64,000 nucleotides of DNA from Sequoia sempervirens (taxonomy: Eukaryota; Streptophyta; Pinopsida; Cupressales; Cupressaceae), in assembly GCA_007258455.2 (NCBI GenBank), contig VDFB02047230.1, forward strand, positions 155,347,554 to 155,411,553, read 5' to 3'. Made by a program: the position numbers and the translations under genes. The notes below the pieces were generated by a model, which saw nothing but the letters and a program-made list of their open reading frames with translations, was not told the DNA's origin and did no database searches. This document shows positions 60,431 to 64,000 of this stretch, one piece after another (the stretch's first letter is position 1; every line of letters starts with the position of its first letter).

Positions 60431-60877
60431 TGGTTCATGTGAGATATTTATAACAAGTATGCAATGAAGTCAAACTTTATTAGATTTGATTCAAGTAATA
60501 TGACATATTTATTTTTCTTTCCAATCTATAATTTTTTGATGTTCTTGGCTATATAATTGAAGTTCATTTATGTTAACAACTATTAGATTAAATATTCTTA
60601 TCCCCAATTATTTTCAAATAATTTTATACTTTAATCTTTGCATTCTTATTCTTTCTTTCATCATTTCATTTAAAATTTGAACCATTTAAGGATACTATGT
60701 TATAGATTATAGTTGTCTTCCAATTCTTTTTAAATCAAGTTAATAGTATGAAAATATTATTGATGAGTAGATGAATTATTACAAGTTCTATTTTAGATTT
60801 CTATTCTCTTTATCTAAATATATTATTTACCAAAGTCTCATTTTTTTTTAGGTGTATTGTATATATATATATATAAC

Positions 60878-62573
60878 ATGGAAAATTTAGATCATGTTCC
60901 ACCTGTGCCAGATTCTTTGTTTGCAAATACTAGTAATGAGATAAAAAAAATTGAGAGATTCATTAGCACAGGGTGCAAACCCGGGGATATATAGTGAACC
61001 ATGCATGTTAATATTGCATAGTCTAGAAAAACTAAAAGATGAACTTGAGAGGACTAGTGCATATTCCCTATATAGAGTGACTGCTATTCTTTCCCGCATG
61101 TGGGAAGAAGTACGTGGTGACATTCCCCTTAAACAAATACAAGATAGTGTCACCAAAGAAATGATAAAAGCCACTTGTTTTCCATTTTATCAAAATGTGC
61201 ATAAGGTTAGGGGATACCAGGTCACTAGATGTGTCGATCATGCTATGGCCTCATTGATCTACCCACGATTTCTCACAGCACATGGTCTATACCCAAATAA
61301 TGACCAGATTCCATTATATTTTGTTCAGCAGTTGTATGCTGAGGTCCATTTGGGCCTCAAAGTTAACTACCTGGACATTCCACCATATGTTGGTCATGGG
61401 GCATGGTAGGATTGCTAATAGGCCCACCTATCGTCGAGCAGATAGACCACCCCCAATGTTTAGGGTATTGGTTGGTGACAAGTCTCCTGCTCTCACCGCC
61501 AGCTCTAGCCCCCATAGCAGATGAGGTTGTTGTTGCTTCCCAAAAGGAAGCAATTGACACTGTAGGTGACATTGCAGCTGCCACCACTAGGATATCTGAT
61601 GATCGTGTAGGTCAGTATTTGATATCTAGACATTCCCGATCCACACCATTTTCAGCACAATGGACCACCATGGATCCTTTTACAGTAGTCGGCATCCCTA
61701 CTCCTACACAGCTTGATGCACTTACAGGAGATATGTCATGCATGACTCTACATTATTTGGCTGAGGACCTGTTGGAGTCATATGCCCACATTGCATCAGA
61801 CAATGGGATCAGTATAGAGCATGTTAGAGATCATTTGAGACATAGAGGTCATTCAGTTCCAGGATCCCATCACTCTCAACCAAGCACTAGTGTGCATTAG
61901 AGTCCACCTACAGTTCATACGGTAGCTGCATAGACTATGGGTTTTACTGATATGTTGATTGGTTCTGGTTCATCATCACCGATGCCATCTCACCTTCGTA
62001 GTCCTCTACATTCATCATTTCTAGTATGGCATGGGATGGATCAGATGGATGTAGATGTTGATTCATCGCTTGATCATTTGGTGGATATGGTGGAGGCGAA
62101 TGTTTCAAAGGACTTAGGTCATCTGATATCAGATGATGTGCATGTATGTGTGCATGTGCATGTTTCAATTCTTTTTTCATTATTTTTTAAATTTATTTTT
62201 AACTAGATATTCATGTAAGTTGATATATATGTGTATATATATTTTTACAGGTGGACATACCTCATATCACTCCTAGCCTTGGTCCAGATCGTATGCATGA
62301 TCGATGTGAGTCTGTGGATGAATTTGCTATCAGTGGACATGTGAGTTTTCATAAAATATATATTTATGTATGCATAGATAAATACAAGTTCTAGATTGAT
62401 ATTTAAAAATACAAGTTTATTTAAAAATAACTTTCATAAAATTTATTTAATAAAAATTATATGTATTTAACACATATTGTACACAATTTTATTTGCAGGG
62501 CTCAGCACATCCATCAGAGTAGGACCATTCTCATTCAGATGGTCATTCGTCTAGAAGTAGACATTCATATTAG
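60878..62573 (+). pseudogene. Copy C gene 1: accessory protein, three exons, frameshifted
   Basis: Exons 60878-62143, 62251-62340 and 62499-62573 have GT-AG introns at the same places as copy A. The start ENLDHVPPVPDSLFANTSN matches copy D. The core IPLYFVQQLYAEVHLG with VNYLDIPPY and RADRPPPMFRVL matches copy A at about nine bases in ten where checked. Single-base gains shift the frame near 60948 (an eight-A run; copy D has seven), near 61397 and near 61498. In-frame TAG codons at 61898 and 61931 follow. The TAG before TMGFTD and the one in exon 3 are also in copy A. This copy shows the full-length gene best. No known domain. Confidence 0.7.
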
Positions 62574-63124
62574 GCCATGCATTCTAGATTTATGATCTTT
62601 ACCACATGATGTGTATTTGATTATATGATGATCTTTAAATTTTAGTATTTGATATTTGATGATCTCTAACTTACACTTGCTTATATGATATACATACATT
62701 TGCTTTTTTTTTTAATCTTTAGTATTCGACATTTGATGATTTTAAATTTACATTTTGCTTTTATGATATATGTACATATATTTTCTTATATGATATATAC
62801 ATACATTTGCCTCTTTGCTTATAATATGTGTTATGTTTATATGTATTGAATCCCTTTACATATATGTACATGTGTTTGCTTATGGTTTAAATATGTTTAC
62901 ACATAATATATGTATGCATTTTCTTTAAATATTCAATATGCATACAAGTTATCTTATTTTATGATCTCTTACAACTTACATTTCCTTATATTCAATATAC
63001 ATTTGATCTCTAGTAGAATTTTAGGGAAATAAATGCCATTTTATAATTAAGCTCATTCATGTTGATCACAATAAATATTTTTTAAAAAATGACTTAAGCA
63101 ACATGAACCATTGAGTTGAGAACA
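62574..63124. other. Spacer between gene 1 and gene 2 of copy C, shared with copy A
   Basis: It aligns with the reverse complement of 18930-19452, including the tatgtacat-rich stretch and the ttgatctctagtagaatttt phrase. The spacer is therefore part of the mobile unit. No coding region was seen. Confidence 0.6.
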
Positions 63125-63380
63125 AGATATAATCTTTTTAACAAGTAACTTGAAATTCAATTCAAATATAATTTTAAGAAAATTCAATTCAAATTATATT
63201 GAGCTATTATACGTTTTTTACAAGTAACTTGAAATTCAATTCAAATATTTAATTAAGAAAATTTAATTCAAATTATACCTCTATTATACATTTTTGACAA
63301 CTAACTTGAAATTCAATTCAAATATAATTAAGAAAATTCAATTCAAATTATACCTCTAATATTTATACATTTTTGACACT
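63125..63380. repeat. 85-base tandem array, inverted counterpart of 18660-18915
   Basis: Three copies of a unit with aagtaacttgaaattcaatt and aattcaaattata precede gene 2 of copy C. Order and number agree with copy A. Confidence 0.75.
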
Positions 63381-63519
63381 TTAACAAAATTCTAAAATTA
63401 CTAGATATGTTGTGCATACCTATGAATTAAATAACAACAAACTCCACAATGAAATAACTTGTTTGTTTACTACTTGATTCATTTAAACTAGGATCTAGTT
63501 ATTCTATGTACACTTGAAT

Positions 63520-64000
63520 AATTTTGATTCACTTGGAACGCAGATTTTGGAGAAGTTTTTGCACATTTATCAAGGAGGCAAATATTGGAGCTCAACAACT
63601 TTTCATTTTTATCAATCAAGGCAAAATTTGGAGGATAATTTAACTAATTTGGTAGAGGACTTGTTTAGAGTCATCTTTAAGTTGAAGAATAAAATGGGAC
63701 AACAAAGAAAAAGAAAAAATGCATCTCAACGAAAATTGTCAAAAGAAGAAGAATAAAAGAGGCGTGATCAAAACTTGGAAAATTATCACAGAAAGAAACA
63801 AGGTACATGCTTGTTTCTTCTCTCTCTCACTCTCAAGTGTGTGTTTAGTACTTTTACTTTGAAGGTTTCTAACCATCATTGCACTTGAATGACTATAAAT
63901 ACTTTTAAATATCCTCAAGTCATCTTGGTCATGCAAGTTGCAATGTTTATAAGATCCTTGACTCCAATTCCTTAAGCCAATTCTTTTTGTTTCAATATTT
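63520..64000 (+). pseudogene. Copy C gene 2, 5' end, cut by the window edge
   Basis: The ATG at 63694 begins MGQQRKRKNASQRKLSKEE, the same start as copy A (18361). The upstream frame from about 63600 (LVEDLFRVIFKLKNK) is also conserved, so the true start may lie further 5'. A stop at about 63754 breaks the basic segment. Where copy A has a TAA, copy C reads AAACAAGGTACATG, a possible splice donor. The remainder of the gene lies beyond base 64000. Confidence 0.65.

Overview
This window looks like repeat-dominated intergenic DNA from a land plant with a large genome. The evidence is: GT-AG spliced exon structures, Ty3/Gypsy-type retrotransposon debris, degenerate Arabidopsis-type telomere words (TTTAGGG), a plant GDSL esterase fragment, high A+T, and no intact host gene. 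A gymnosperm is plausible but is inference only. There is one 850-base assembly gap (13470-14319).

The most notable content is several diverged copies of what appears to be one two-gene DNA transposon family that I cannot place in a named superfamily. 'Gene 2' encodes a long transposase-like protein with a basic N-terminus, an acidic linker, a Cys/His block (CCCKYHVEF ... CLNTKFSQCGG), a DF.EN motif, a WSDN..GQFKN motif and an HGKGEHDG motif. 'Gene 1' encodes an accessory protein of unknown function, split by short introns. Copy A (14556-20891, minus) has both genes. Copy C (60115-64000, mostly plus) has gene 1, the start of gene 2, and a divergent gene-2 fragment on its left. Copy D (39770-42360) has divergent fragments of both. 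Copy E (21510-23557, plus) is a six-exon gene 1. Copy B (31571-34545, minus) is an almost intact intronless gene 2. All carry frameshifts or stops. Arrays of a palindrome-centred motif (CGGATATCCG) lie next to the 5' ends of genes in copies E and B and border a 2.5-kb purine-rich, telomere-like minisatellite (36100-38560).

The rest is mainly retrotransposon material. A non-autonomous LTR element covers 1-5669. Relatives of it occur at 10590-11900 (with a G-patch domain) and 45640-47800. Gypsy protease/RT fragments lie at 27155-27698, 54533-55590 and 57560-59600. A very small LTR element (TRIM-like) with tRNA-like boxes lies at 58634-58932. Other features are a 197-base fold-back element (6273-6469), a 358-base tandem array with coding potential (27979-29660), and a 600-base inverted repeat pair about 10 kb apart (44920-45540 and 55596-56160) with GGTTCGGTCGAACC-like palindromes. 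The only recognisable host gene is a GDSL esterase/lipase fragment (53490-54134) whose 3' end is replaced by retroelement sequence.

All alignments were made by eye. Exon boundaries are inferred from reading frame, GT-AG signals and agreement between copies.
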